A DNA stretch of 23,812 nucleotides, from positions 1 to 23,812 of the forward strand of contig JAGHSC010000246.1 of NCBI GenBank assembly GCA_018066065.1. Reading direction: 5' to 3'. Position numbers and translations under genes: made by a program. Positions 1 to 7,919 of this stretch are shown piece after piece (the first letter of the stretch is position 1; each line of letters opens with the position of its first letter). The notes under the pieces are model-generated. The model was not told where the DNA came from and ran no database searches. It saw nothing but the letters and a program-made list of their open reading frames with translations. The DNA comes from Candidatus Cryptobacteroides faecihippi. Lineage in GTDB: Bacteria; Bacteroidota; Bacteroidia; Bacteroidales; UBA932.

Positions 1-2
1 CA

Positions 3-56
3 TCCGGCCCGGAGGATTCCGCAAGGAGGCTCCTGGCCACATTCATCGACGCCTGA
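3..56 (+). CDS. 3' end of an unidentified CDS (partial)
   Basis: The third frame is open from the window edge and ends at a TGA at 54-56, giving a C-terminal tail of 17 residues (SGPEDSARRLLATFIDA). It looks like the amphipathic end of a protein, and it lies 35 bp before the nitroreductase start, which would fit a co-directional neighbour. The frame of the nitroreductase is also open back to the edge but contains no start codon there and reads as Arg/Pro-rich shadow. Too little remains to assign a family. Confidence 0.35.
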   Translation, partial: SGPEDSARRLLATFIDA

Positions 57-91
57 CGCAGCAAGCGGACACGGCACTGGACAAACAGACC

Positions 92-733
92 ATGGCAGAC
101 AACTATCTGGAGAAAAGATACGCTGAAATCAACAGTGGAGGGGGCAGGACCGCATATTCAAATCCGTCCATCGACACGCTTCTGGCAAGGAACAGGAGCG
201 TCCGTGGGTACAGGAAGGACAATGTGGTCAAGATCCAGCAGCTAGAGAGGATCATCGCCGTCAACACGAAGGTTGCATCAGCCAGGAACCGCCAGGCTCT
301 TCGCTTCCGCCCGGTAACCCAGGGACCTGAAGCAGATGCCATCCTGAAGAGCGTCGTGATGGGAGCCGGGCTTCCGGAGCTTCACCTTCCGCTTCCGGGG
401 ACAGAGCCAGAGGCATTCATCCTCGTGGCAAGCTCCGCCGAGGAAGATCAGAATCTCTTCATAGACCTTGGGATCTCGCTCCAGAGCATGCTGCTCAAGG
501 CCGTGAGCATGGGCCTCAACGGGTTGATCATCAGAGCCTTCAACCGCGAGGGAATCGAGAAAGCGCTCGAGATTCCGAAGGACATGAGGCTGCTCTGCGT
601 CCTTGCCATCGGCAAAAGCGGCGAGAAGGTCGACACTGTCCCTGTGGATTCCGGCATGTCACTGGCCTACTACAGGGATGCGGAAGGGACGCACCATGTG
701 CCGAAGGTCAAGGCGGAAGACCTCCTCTTCTAA
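92..733 (+). CDS. Nitroreductase-family flavoprotein
   Basis: 213 aa, close to the usual 180-220 aa of FMN-dependent nitroreductase-like proteins. The N-terminus (DNYLEKRYAEI) is typical of Bacteroidota members. Residues 34-39 (NRSVRGY) match the family's conserved Ser-x-Arg phosphate-contacting segment. The middle (DLGISLQSMLLKAVSMGLNG, about 127-146) is the helix and Gly turn that packs at the FMN site, followed by the ALEIPKDMRLLCVLAIGK segment typical of the last strand. These proteins reduce nitroaromatics, quinones or similar acceptors with NAD(P)H in the cytoplasm; the natural substrate cannot be inferred. The ATG at 92 is the first in-frame start after the preceding stop. There is no SD, as usual in this phylum. 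pncB follows after 60 bp with no obvious promoter or terminator between, so the two may be co-transcribed. Confidence 0.85.
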   Translation: MADNYLEKRYAEINSGGGRTAYSNPSIDTLLARNRSVRGYRKDNVVKIQQLERIIAVNTKVASARNRQALRFRPVTQGPEADAILKSVVMGAGLPELHLPLPGTEPEAFILVASSAEEDQNLFIDLGISLQSMLLKAVSMGLNGLIIRAFNREGIEKALEIPKDMRLLCVLAIGKSGEKVDTVPVDSGMSLAYYRDAEGTHHVPKVKAEDLLF

Positions 734-793
734 GCCACACGAACAAAAACACTTCACAATAAAGAAGCATCAACCTTACAAAAACGAACACGA

Positions 794-2287
794 ATGGAAA
801 GGATCAACATCTCATATTGCTCAGACAAGTACCAGTACACGATGGGAAAGTCATTCTTCGAGACCGGAAGGAAGGACACAATGGCTGTCTTCAACCTTTT
901 CTACCGCAAGGCACCCGAAAACAATAACTGGGCTGTCGTCAGCGGCACGGAGGAAGTCATCGAGTGCATCAGAAACCTTGGCAGCGCAGAGCCTGGCTTC
1001 TACGAGAAATTCCTCCCCGGGGATGAATATTCAGAATTCCGCAAGTATCTCTCCACCATGAAGTTCACCGGCAATGTGTACGCCATGAGAGAGGGCGAGA
1101 TCGTGTTTCCGAACCAGCCTATCGTGATTGTGGAGGCTCCGCTGATCGAGGCACAGGTGCTCGAGACACCGCTGCTCTGCATCATGAACCACCAGATGGC
1201 AGTCGCCACCAAGGCATCCAGGGTCTGCAGGGCAACCGACCGCCCGGTCAGCGAGTTCGGGTCTCGCCGCGCGCATGGCCCATGGGCAGCCACCTTCGGA
1301 GCGAAAGCGGCAATCATCGCAGGCTGCGCCAGCACTTCCAACATCCTCACAGGAGCGATGAACGGAGTTGCCTCGACCGGAACCATGGCGCACAGCTACA
1401 TCACTTCCTACGGCAGCACCGTCGAGGGCGAGCACAAGGCATTCAAGGACTACATCAACACCCACAGGGGTGAGAACCTGATTCTCCTGATCGACACCTA
1501 CGACACTCTCAAGTGCGGAGTGCTCAATGCAATACGCTCATTCAAGGAGTGCGGCATCGACGACAGCTACCCTAATGGCTACGGTGTCCGCCTGGACAGC
1601 GGCGACCTTGCCTACCTTTCCATCAAGGTGCGCAAGATCCTCGACACCCACGGCATGACCAAGTGCAAGATCTTCGCGACCAACTCCCTTGATGAATATC
1701 TCATCACGGACCTTGAGCGCCAGGGTGCGAGGATCGACTGCTACGGCGTGGGTGATGCAATCGCCACAAGCAAGGCTGCTCCTTGCTTCGGCAATGTCTA
1801 CAAGCTGGTCCAGATCGACGGAGAGCCTGTGCTCAAGCGTTCCGAGGACAGGATCAAGCTGATCAACCCTGGATTCCAGATCACCTACAGGATCACCAAG
1901 ACGGATCCGGACCTCGGTGACATCTACAAGGCAGATGTCACCTGTCTGCGCGGAGACGAACTCTCCAGGAAGATCGAGGCCGGAGAGCAGTTCACAATCT
2001 GCGATGAGCAGGACCACTACAAGTACAAGACCTTCGACGCAGGCTCATATTCCTGGAGAATCCTCCAGCACCACGTCATCAAGGATGGGGAGCGCTGTGC
2101 GGAGCCTCACACCCTCATGGAGAAGAAGGCCTACTACAACGACACCCTTGCGCACTTCAGCCCGTCTGAGAGACGTCTCATCAACCCGCATTACTACAAG
2201 GTCGACATCTCCGATTCCCTCTACGACCTCAAGCTCTCGATACTCGACACTCTGAACAAGCAGATAGCCGAGTTCAAGATTGATTGA
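794..2287 (+). CDS. pncB: Nicotinate phosphoribosyltransferase
   Basis: 497 aa, the length of the long NAPRT type. It converts nicotinate, PRPP and ATP to nicotinate mononucleotide, the entry step of the Preiss-Handler NAD salvage route, in the cytoplasm. The N-terminus SDKYQYTMGKSFFETGR and LFYRKAP match the family opening. EFGSRRAHGP (about 154-163) is the signature substrate-binding segment. His200 in TMAHSYITSYG is in the position of the histidine that is autophosphorylated in the family. LIDTYDTL, RLDSGDL and YGVGDA follow in the expected order and form the phosphoribosyl site. It is convergent with xseB, with only 8 bp between the stop codons. The PRPP producer prs is in this window at 4651, but in a different operon. 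Confidence 0.95.
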   Translation: MERINISYCSDKYQYTMGKSFFETGRKDTMAVFNLFYRKAPENNNWAVVSGTEEVIECIRNLGSAEPGFYEKFLPGDEYSEFRKYLSTMKFTGNVYAMREGEIVFPNQPIVIVEAPLIEAQVLETPLLCIMNHQMAVATKASRVCRATDRPVSEFGSRRAHGPWAATFGAKAAIIAGCASTSNILTGAMNGVASTGTMAHSYITSYGSTVEGEHKAFKDYINTHRGENLILLIDTYDTLKCGVLNAIRSFKECGIDDSYPNGYGVRLDSGDLAYLSIKVRKILDTHGMTKCKIFATNSLDEYLITDLERQGARIDCYGVGDAIATSKAAPCFGNVYKLVQIDGEPVLKRSEDRIKLINPGFQITYRITKTDPDLGDIYKADVTCLRGDELSRKIEAGEQFTICDEQDHYKYKTFDAGSYSWRILQHHVIKDGERCAEPHTLMEKKAYYNDTLAHFSPSERRLINPHYYKVDISDSLYDLKLSILDTLNKQIAEFKID

Positions 2288-2295
2288 CAAGGACC

Positions 2296-2496
2296 CTACT
2301 CGGCGCCATCGATGGATTCGCGGACGGTGCGGAGGTAGTTGCGGCAGGCTTCGATGAGTTCCCTGGAGCGCTTCACGAGTGCTCCGATGTCATCGAGGCT
2401 TGTTGAAGGGTCTTCCACCTTGGCAGCAATACGGTCGAGCTCTGCAACCGCCTTTGTGTAGTCAAACTTTTCCTGTTCCATATTCTTGTATTCCAT
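2296..2496 (-). CDS. xseB: Exodeoxyribonuclease VII small subunit
   Basis: 66 aa, all of it the helical hairpin of the XseB family. FDYTKAVAELDRIAAKVEDPSTSLDDIGALVKRS matches the family pattern of a first helix, the short Ser/Leu-Asp turn and a second helix. Several XseB protomers decorate XseA to form exonuclease VII, which degrades single-stranded DNA from both ends. It starts 24 bp after the xseA stop on the same strand, so the two are one transcript. There are two possible starts, Met1 and Met6; the upstream one is kept because nothing distinguishes them. The gene ends 8 bp from the convergent pncB stop, leaving no room for a separate terminator. Confidence 0.92.
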   Translation of the reverse strand: MEYKNMEQEKFDYTKAVAELDRIAAKVEDPSTSLDDIGALVKRSRELIEACRNYLRTVRESIDGAE

Positions 2497-2520
2497 TTAT
2501 TTTCAGTTGTTTCCAGCAGG

Positions 2521-3960
2521 TCATGAGCCCAAGCCGGAGATGATTGGGGATCCGTTGCCATCTTCTTCGCCGGGGATATTGCTCCGGCGGTCGATCTCGA
2601 CGACACCGCACTTGAGGGTACCGTCCGCGAACATCATCTGAACCCTGTCTCCGACCTTGCTGCCGGAAGCCGAGCCGATCTTGACGCCATCACGGTCAAG
2701 TGCGAGCACAAAGCCCTTCCGCAGGATGTTCCTCGGGTCCGTCGTCTCGATCCTCGTCTCGACCTTCATCAGGAAGGAATAGGCTTCCGACAGAGCAGAT
2801 GTCGCCCCAAGCCGAACCTTGGACTCGATCCTGTCCAGGTGCCGTGATGCACTGTCCACCTGCTTCCCGGCAGCATGCTGGACACGATCGGAAAGCCTGT
2901 CAAGAAGATGCGAGGACGCTGTGATCCTCTCCCCTGCCTTTCTGAATATTCCCACAGAGAGGAGGTCCATCCTGTGTTCGGCATCCTGCAGTCTTCCGCG
3001 CGAGGCAAGATGGATGCGCGACTCGAGGATATCCAAGTTCGAGGACATCCTCGCGAGACGGTTGGCAAAGGCCATGTGGAGGCGAGACTCATAAGAGCCA
3101 AGTCTCTGATCCTCTGCGATGTAGCAGTCAAGGAACAGGTCTGCCAGCGCAGTCGGAGTCTTGACATAGGCGGATGCCACCATGTCGGCGACATGATGGT
3201 CCTTCTCGTGGCCGATGGCGGTGAAGACCGGCACCGGGCAGCGGGCGATCGTGACAGCCAGGTCATAGTCGTCGAAGCAGGCGAGGTCGAGTTCCGAGCC
3301 GCCGCCCCTCATGATGAGGATGGCATCGAAATGGCGGTTGGCGGAAAGGATCTCGGAGAAAGCAGACATGACCGACGAAGGTGCTCCCTCTCCCTGCATC
3401 AGTGCCTCAAAGAGATGCACGTCGAACACGAAGCCATATTCATTGTCAAGCAGATGGCGGCAGAAATCGCCGTAGCCAGCCGCATTGCCGGCGGAGATGA
3501 CCGCCAGCGAATAAGGGAGGAGCGGGAGCCTGAGCTGCTTCTGGAAGTTCATCAGTCCCTCCTTCGTGAGCCTCTCTATCGTCAGCTGGCGCTGGCGTTC
3601 GTTGGCCCCGAGGGTGAACTCAGGGTCGACTTCGTCGATCGTGAGGGTGAGGCCGTAGACGACATGGTAGCCAAGCTGGACGCGGGCGAGGATCTCCATG
3701 CCCGAGTCCAGGGATGAACCGGTGACGCTCCTGAAGTACTGGTCGATGTAGTTCCAGCGCGATGCCCAGATGACCGCGCGGGCCTTCGCGGCAACGGTCC
3801 CTGACTCATTCTGGCAAAGCTCCAGGTAGCAATGGCCGTTCTGCCGCCGGCTTATGCTGCTGATCTCCGCCCTGACCCAGACCCTGTCCGGGAACATGGA
3901 CTCGATGCCCATCTTGAGACGGGCCTGCAAGGCGAGGAGATCCATGTGATTCTTTTGCAT
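2521..3960 (-). CDS. xseA: Exodeoxyribonuclease VII large subunit
   Basis: 479 aa, the catalytic subunit of exonuclease VII. The N-terminal OB-fold is visible in VWVRAEISSISRRQNGHCYLEL (about 27-48), which binds single-stranded DNA. The catalytic core carries RGGGSELDLACFDDYDLA (from about Arg218) and AIGHEKDHHVADMVA with His251, the conserved Gly-His-Glu-x-Asp motif of the family, followed by TPTALADLF. Residues about 290-410 are a long helical region that docks XseB. The C-terminal part (RKGFVLAL, VGDRVQMMFADGTL) is the family's closing domain. The ATG at 3960 lies about 17 nt downstream of the predicted transcription start, so the leader is very short. It heads the xseA-xseB unit and is divergent from engB through overlapping promoters. 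Confidence 0.95.
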   Translation of the reverse strand: MQKNHMDLLALQARLKMGIESMFPDRVWVRAEISSISRRQNGHCYLELCQNESGTVAAKARAVIWASRWNYIDQYFRSVTGSSLDSGMEILARVQLGYHVVYGLTLTIDEVDPEFTLGANERQRQLTIERLTKEGLMNFQKQLRLPLLPYSLAVISAGNAAGYGDFCRHLLDNEYGFVFDVHLFEALMQGEGAPSSVMSAFSEILSANRHFDAILIMRGGGSELDLACFDDYDLAVTIARCPVPVFTAIGHEKDHHVADMVASAYVKTPTALADLFLDCYIAEDQRLGSYESRLHMAFANRLARMSSNLDILESRIHLASRGRLQDAEHRMDLLSVGIFRKAGERITASSHLLDRLSDRVQHAAGKQVDSASRHLDRIESKVRLGATSALSEAYSFLMKVETRIETTDPRNILRKGFVLALDRDGVKIGSASGSKVGDRVQMMFADGTLKCGVVEIDRRSNIPGEEDGNGSPIISGLGS

Positions 3961-3981
3961 TACTTATGACTTGATTCTCTA

Positions 3982-3989
3982 CAAAATTA
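3982..3989 (-). promoter_or_regulatory. Predicted -7 element of the xseA promoter
   Basis: On the minus strand this reads TAATTTTG, matching the Bacteroidota -7 consensus TAnnTTTG. It would place the transcript start about 15-18 nt upstream of the xseA ATG. I see no good -33 TTTG at the usual 19-23 bp distance. It faces away from the engB -7 element, with 12 bp between them. Confidence 0.5.
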
Positions 3990-4001
3990 ACAAAAATGCC
4001 C

Positions 4002-4009
4002 TATCTTTG
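4002..4009 (+). promoter_or_regulatory. Predicted -7 element of the engB operon promoter
   Basis: The sequence TATCTTTG exactly fits TAnnTTTG. The transcript would start around 4014-4016, about 20 nt before the engB ATG at 4037. The TTG at 3971, which would extend the engB frame upstream, lies before this element and so cannot be in the mRNA. The -33 region is poor; the nearest TTG is too far upstream. Confidence 0.6.
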
Positions 4010-4036
4010 TACATTGATTCTACGGGGAGACACAAT

Positions 4037-4624
4037 ATGATCATTTCAGAAGCAGTATTTGCAGGAAGCAGCACGAGGGAAGGACAGAAGCCATCTCTCA
4101 GGCTTCCCGAATTCGCCTTCATCGGACGGTCAAATGTCGGCAAGTCCTCGCTGATCAACATGCTCTGCGGCAACAGCAAGCTTGCAAAGACATCTTCCAC
4201 ACCCGGAAAGACCAAGCTCATCAACCACTTCAGGATCAACGGCAAATGGTACCTTGTGGACCTTCCCGGCTACGGATTCGCAAAGATTTCCAAGACCGGA
4301 AGGGAGGAACTCAGGAAGATGATCAACGACTATGTCAAGAATTCCAGGGAGATGGTGATGATGTTCGTTCTCATCGATTCCAGGTACGACATAACGAAGA
4401 TCGACAGGGACTTCCTCACCGGCCTTGGTGAGAACGGGGTCCCTTTCGCGATAATATTCACCAAGGGTGACAAGCTTGGGCCGAATGCGCTGAAGGCGCA
4501 GGTGGAGAGAGACAAGAGGATCCTCCTGGAGGATTGGGAGACCCTGCCTCCGATGTTCACTTCCAGTGCCCAGACAGGTGCAGGAAAGGAAGAGATACTG
4601 GACTACATACAGCAATATATTTAA
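4037..4624 (+). CDS. engB: Ribosome biogenesis GTP-binding protein YihA/YsxC/EngB
   Basis: 195 aa from the chosen ATG, the normal family length. This TRAFAC-class GTPase assists assembly of the large ribosomal subunit. The motifs are clear: G1 GRSNVGKSSLIN, the G2 Thr in SSTPGKTKLIN, G3 DLPGYG, G4 TKGD and G5 SSA near the end. The frame is open further upstream to a TTG at 3971, but those 22 residues (rich in Asn/Lys/Tyr) are not family-like and lie before and across the predicted -7 promoter element, so the ATG at 4037 (MIISEAVFAGSS) is the better start. It is the first gene of a seven-gene operon, with prs 26 bp downstream. Confidence 0.95.
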   Translation: MIISEAVFAGSSTREGQKPSLRLPEFAFIGRSNVGKSSLINMLCGNSKLAKTSSTPGKTKLINHFRINGKWYLVDLPGYGFAKISKTGREELRKMINDYVKNSREMVMMFVLIDSRYDITKIDRDFLTGLGENGVPFAIIFTKGDKLGPNALKAQVERDKRILLEDWETLPPMFTSSAQTGAGKEEILDYIQQYI

Positions 4625-4650
4625 AAACAGCAATATAGTTTTCCGAAACC

Positions 4651-5622
4651 ATGTACTACAAAGAGCACAGAATGGAATTGTTTGCCTGCAGAGCCTCCAA
4701 GGATTTTGCAGTCAAGGTCATCGATGGTCTTAACAAGCTTGCCGGCGATGGTGAGAGCTATCATCTCGGCGCAAGTGATGTGACCCTCTTCAGCGACGGT
4801 GAATTCGTGCCATCCTTCAACGACAGCGTGAGGGGTGCAACAGTGTTCATCCTCCAGTCGACCTTCCCGCCTTCTGAGAACCTCATGGAACTCCTTCTCA
4901 CGATCGACGCAGCAAAGAGAGCTTCCGCCGACAAGGTCATCGCCGTCATGCCATACTTTGGATGGGCAAGACAGGACAGGAAGGACAAGCCGAGAGTTGC
5001 CATCGGAGCAAAGCTCGTCGCCAACCTTCTCACTGCAGCCGGCGTCGACAGGGTCATGACATGTGACCTCCACGCCGACCAGATCCAGGGATTCTTCGAC
5101 ATTCCTGTGGACCACGTCTACGCAAGCAAGGTGTTCATTCCATACATCAAGTCACTGAACATCGAGGACCTCGCCATCGCAGCTCCTGACATGGGTGGAG
5201 CAAAGAGGGCAAATGCCTACGCAAAGGCACTCGCATGTCCTGTGATCATCTGCCACAAGTCCCGCGAGAGGGCAAATGTCGTTGCTTCCATCACCGCCAT
5301 CGGCGACGTCGAGGGAAAGAACGTCATCATCGTGGATGACCTCATCGACACAGCAGGAACCCTCTGCAAGGCAGCCGAGGTGCTCATGAGCAAGGGAGCC
5401 AAGAGCGTCAGGGCATGTGCAACACACCCAGTACTCTCAGGCCCTGCCTACGACAGGATCAACAATTCATGCCTCGAGGAAGTCTTTGTGACTGACACAA
5501 TTCCTCTCAGCACAACTGCTGACACCCACAAGATCAAGGTGGTCTCAATGGCTGACATCTTCTCATCAGTCATCCGCAAGGTCTACCACTACGATCCGAT
5601 CAGCACGGAATTCATCTTCTAG
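4651..5622 (+). CDS. prs: Ribose-phosphate pyrophosphokinase (PRPP synthetase)
   Basis: 323 aa, typical for class I PRPP synthetases, which transfer pyrophosphate from ATP to ribose 5-phosphate to make the precursor of purines, pyrimidines, His, Trp and NAD. Visible motifs are FSDGE in the N-terminal domain, YFGWARQDRKDKPR (the flexible catalytic and ATP region), DLHADQIQGFFDIPVD and the PRPP-binding loop DDLIDTAGT starting about Asp229. An alternative start at Met8 (4672) would give MELFACRASKDF, closer to the usual family N-terminus; the upstream ATG is kept because the 26-bp gap to engB allows it. The small membrane protein gene follows after 3 bp, so coupling is likely. Confidence 0.96.
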   Translation: MYYKEHRMELFACRASKDFAVKVIDGLNKLAGDGESYHLGASDVTLFSDGEFVPSFNDSVRGATVFILQSTFPPSENLMELLLTIDAAKRASADKVIAVMPYFGWARQDRKDKPRVAIGAKLVANLLTAAGVDRVMTCDLHADQIQGFFDIPVDHVYASKVFIPYIKSLNIEDLAIAAPDMGGAKRANAYAKALACPVIICHKSRERANVVASITAIGDVEGKNVIIVDDLIDTAGTLCKAAEVLMSKGAKSVRACATHPVLSGPAYDRINNSCLEEVFVTDTIPLSTTADTHKIKVVSMADIFSSVIRKVYHYDPISTEFIF

Positions 5623-5625
5623 GCG

Positions 5626-5916
5626 ATGAAGACGCTCCTTGCCGCCATACTCATCATCGGGCTCGGTGTCTTCGGGATGTGCTTCAACATCATATTCCGA
5701 AAGGACGGCGAGTTTCCCGAGACGGAGATCAGCAAGAACAAGGAGATGCGCAGGCTCGGCATCAAGTGCATGAACGAGCTTGAGAGAGAGAGACTGGGCT
5801 GTACAGGCAAGGAAGAGAAAGCCTCCTGCACAGGCAACTACAGCGAAGCTTGCGGTGGATGCAGCTTCCACGCTTCCGGACGCCAGGCAAGGCCGGCGGA
5901 AGCAATTGATGATTAA
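5626..5916 (+). CDS. Small single-pass membrane protein with Cys-rich tail, function unknown
   Basis: 96 aa. Residues 3-24 are a hydrophobic segment (LLAAILIIGLGVFGMCFNIIF) that should be a membrane anchor or uncleaved signal. It is followed by GEFPETEISKNKEMRRLGIKC, which resembles the conserved core of short Bacteroidales proteins annotated only as membrane or secreted proteins. Cysteines lie at 19, 48, 59, 68, 76 and 79; the last two form CGGCSFH. This spacing could bind a metal or form disulfides. The anchor plus clustered Cys is reminiscent of the Na+-NQR maturation factor NqrM, but I cannot align the two convincingly and make no such call. It sits 3 bp after prs and 13 bp before der, well inside the operon. 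Confidence 0.75.
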   Translation: MKTLLAAILIIGLGVFGMCFNIIFRKDGEFPETEISKNKEMRRLGIKCMNELERERLGCTGKEEKASCTGNYSEACGGCSFHASGRQARPAEAIDD

Positions 5917-5929
5917 ATAACTGAAAGAA

Positions 5930-7240
5930 ATGAGTTTAGTCGCAATCGTCGGACGGCCGAATGTCGGCAAGTCGACACTTTTCAACCGCCTCGTCGGCAT
6001 GCGTCAGGCAATCGTCGATGAGACAGCAGGTGTGACCAGAGACCGCCACTACGGTAAATGCGAATGGAACGGCAGAGAGTTCTCGGTGGTCGACACAGGA
6101 GGATGGACAACCAACTCGGACGACGTGTTCGAGGAAGCCATCCGCAAGCAGGTCGTCATCGCCATCGAGGAGGCTGACCTGGTCCTTTTCATGGTCGAGG
6201 CAGCCACAGGCATCACAGACTACGACGCAGAGATTGCTGACATCCTGCGCCGCAGCAGGAAGCCTGTAATCCTCTGTGTCAACAAGGTAGATTCCGGGGA
6301 CAAGGTTTTCGACACCTATCAGTTCTACTCTCTGGGACTCGGAGAGGTCTGGAGCATCTCGGCTGCCAACGGCAGCGGGACAGGCGACCTCCTGGACGAG
6401 GTGACAAAGCTGCTTCCGGAAGACACTGCACAGGAAGACGACGACAGGCCTGACCTGCCTCACATCACCATCGTCGGAAAGCCAAACGTCGGAAAGTCTT
6501 CGCTTACAAACGCCCTCCTCGGAGAGGAGAGGAACATCGTCACCCCGGTCGCAGGAACGACCAGGGATTCGATCAGCACCTACTACAACAAGTTCAACCA
6601 CGAGTTCATGCTTGTGGACACTGCTGGAATGCGCAAGAAGAACAGGGTCAACGAAGACCTTGAGTTCTACCCCGTCATGCGTTCCATCAGGGCCATCGAG
6701 AGGGCTGACGTCTGCATCCTGATGATCGATGCGAACACAGGCATGGAGGCCCAGGACATGAGCATATTCAATCTCATCGTCCGCAACAGGAAGGCCTGCG
6801 TACTTGTCGTGAACAAGTGGGACCTGTTCATCAAGGACAGCAACACCATGAGGGACTACGAAAGGGCTCTCAGGAAGAGGATCGCCCCATTCGACGACGT
6901 TCCGATCATCTTCACTTCCGTCACCAAGAAGCAGAGGATCATGGACGTTCTCGATTCTGCGGCCCACGTCTCAGAGAACTACCAGAGGAAGCTTTCGACC
7001 GCAAGGCTCAACGAGGCCATGCTGCCGGAGATCGACGAGTGCCCACCACCATCATGGAAGGGCAAGTACGTGAAGATCAAGTACGTGACCCAGCTCCCTA
7101 CAAGGTTCCCGGCGTTTGCGTTCTTCTGCAACCTCCCTCAGTACGTGAAGGAGCCGTACAAGAGATTCCTCGAGAACAAGCTCAGGGAGCATTTCGACCT
7201 CGTCGGATGCCCTGTACAGATCTTCATGAGGGCCAAGTAA
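5930..7240 (+). CDS. der: Ribosome-associated GTPase Der (EngA)
   Basis: 436 aa, the standard length for this double GTPase. The first G domain has GRPNVGKSTLFN (residues 8-19), the switch region around TAGVTRDRHYG, G3 DTGG and G4 NKVD. The second has GKPNVGKSSLTN (about 184-195), TTRDS, G3 DTAG and G4 NKWD. The C-terminal KH-like domain covers about residues 350-436 (PPPSWKGKYVKIKYVTQ, PTRFPAFAFFCN). Der acts in 50S subunit maturation. It shares the operon with engB and rluD, which also act on the large subunit. No SD is present. The LysE-family gene follows after 27 bp. Confidence 0.97.
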   Translation: MSLVAIVGRPNVGKSTLFNRLVGMRQAIVDETAGVTRDRHYGKCEWNGREFSVVDTGGWTTNSDDVFEEAIRKQVVIAIEEADLVLFMVEAATGITDYDAEIADILRRSRKPVILCVNKVDSGDKVFDTYQFYSLGLGEVWSISAANGSGTGDLLDEVTKLLPEDTAQEDDDRPDLPHITIVGKPNVGKSSLTNALLGEERNIVTPVAGTTRDSISTYYNKFNHEFMLVDTAGMRKKNRVNEDLEFYPVMRSIRAIERADVCILMIDANTGMEAQDMSIFNLIVRNRKACVLVVNKWDLFIKDSNTMRDYERALRKRIAPFDDVPIIFTSVTKKQRIMDVLDSAAHVSENYQRKLSTARLNEAMLPEIDECPPPSWKGKYVKIKYVTQLPTRFPAFAFFCNLPQYVKEPYKRFLENKLREHFDLVGCPVQIFMRAK

Positions 7241-7267
7241 GGCTCTGGTGAAAAAGCCCTCCACGCC

Positions 7268-7906
7268 ATGCTGATGAATGTCCTGAAAGCATTCCTTATC
7301 GGAATATGCGCTTCCGCTCCCCTCGGACCGGCTGCGATCCTTGTGCTCCAGAAGTCACTGAGCAACGGACACAGGGCAGGATTCTTCACAGGACTCGGAG
7401 CGACCACCATCGACACATCCTACGCTACCCTCTCGATCTTCGCGCTCGCGGCGACCCAGACGTTCATCGAGACCTACGAGTACAGGATCTACCTGATTGG
7501 AGGCATCATCGTTGCGGCAATGGGAGCGGCAATGGCCTTCAAGGATCCGTTCAGGAAGCTTTCCTGCGACGGTGAGGGAAGCGGAGCATCGGTAAGGGAC
7601 TACATCAAGGCAGTCCTGACGGCATTGTCGAATCCAGGTGCGGCATTCGTGATGTTCGCCCTGTTCGCATTCTTCAATGTAGATGCTTCAGAGAGTGGGT
7701 TCAGGGTACTCCCTGTCATCCTGGGAGTTGCCGGAGGGTCTATGACCTACTGGTTCACATTCTCCTACGCAATCAGCAAGGTGCGTCATGCATTGAACCT
7801 GAGCGCGCTGGTCTGGGTGAGCAGGGTGGCAGGAATCATCGTAATGATCATAGGCATCGCCTTGCTCGGGGAAGGAGCATTCCAGGTCTTCTTCAACAAG
7901 GCATGA
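7268..7906 (+). CDS. LysE-family amino-acid exporter-like membrane protein
   Basis: 212 aa with six hydrophobic stretches, as expected for LysE/RhtB exporters. The N-terminus ICASAPLGPAAILVLQKSLSNGHRAGFFTGLG is the family's first helix with its Pro-Gly-Pro-like turn and the following conserved loop. Further segments are around residues 40-58, 70-90, 112-138, 148-170 and 185-205. These proteins usually export amino acids or derivatives from the cytoplasm; the substrate here cannot be told. A second start at Met3 (7274) is equally possible. The gene lies 27 bp after der and 13 bp before the PASTA gene, so it is transcribed with them, without an evident functional tie. Confidence 0.85.
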   Translation: MLMNVLKAFLIGICASAPLGPAAILVLQKSLSNGHRAGFFTGLGATTIDTSYATLSIFALAATQTFIETYEYRIYLIGGIIVAAMGAAMAFKDPFRKLSCDGEGSGASVRDYIKAVLTALSNPGAAFVMFALFAFFNVDASESGFRVLPVILGVAGGSMTYWFTFSYAISKVRHALNLSALVWVSRVAGIIVMIIGIALLGEGAFQVFFNKA

Positions 7907-7919
7907 AACAATAACTGAC

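Noticed and set aside
2875..3717. 280-codon open frame opposite xseA
   Set aside because: It lies entirely within xseA on the other strand; its Arg/Glu/Val-rich composition is that of antisense shadow and no family is recognisable.
3971..4036. N-terminal extension of EngB from a TTG at 3971
   Set aside because: It lies upstream of and across the predicted -7 element and adds non-family sequence.
5936..6967. 343-codon open frame opposite der
   Set aside because: It is the antisense shadow of a clear two-domain GTPase, rich in Val/Asp/His with no recognisable domain, as expected in GC-biased coding DNA.
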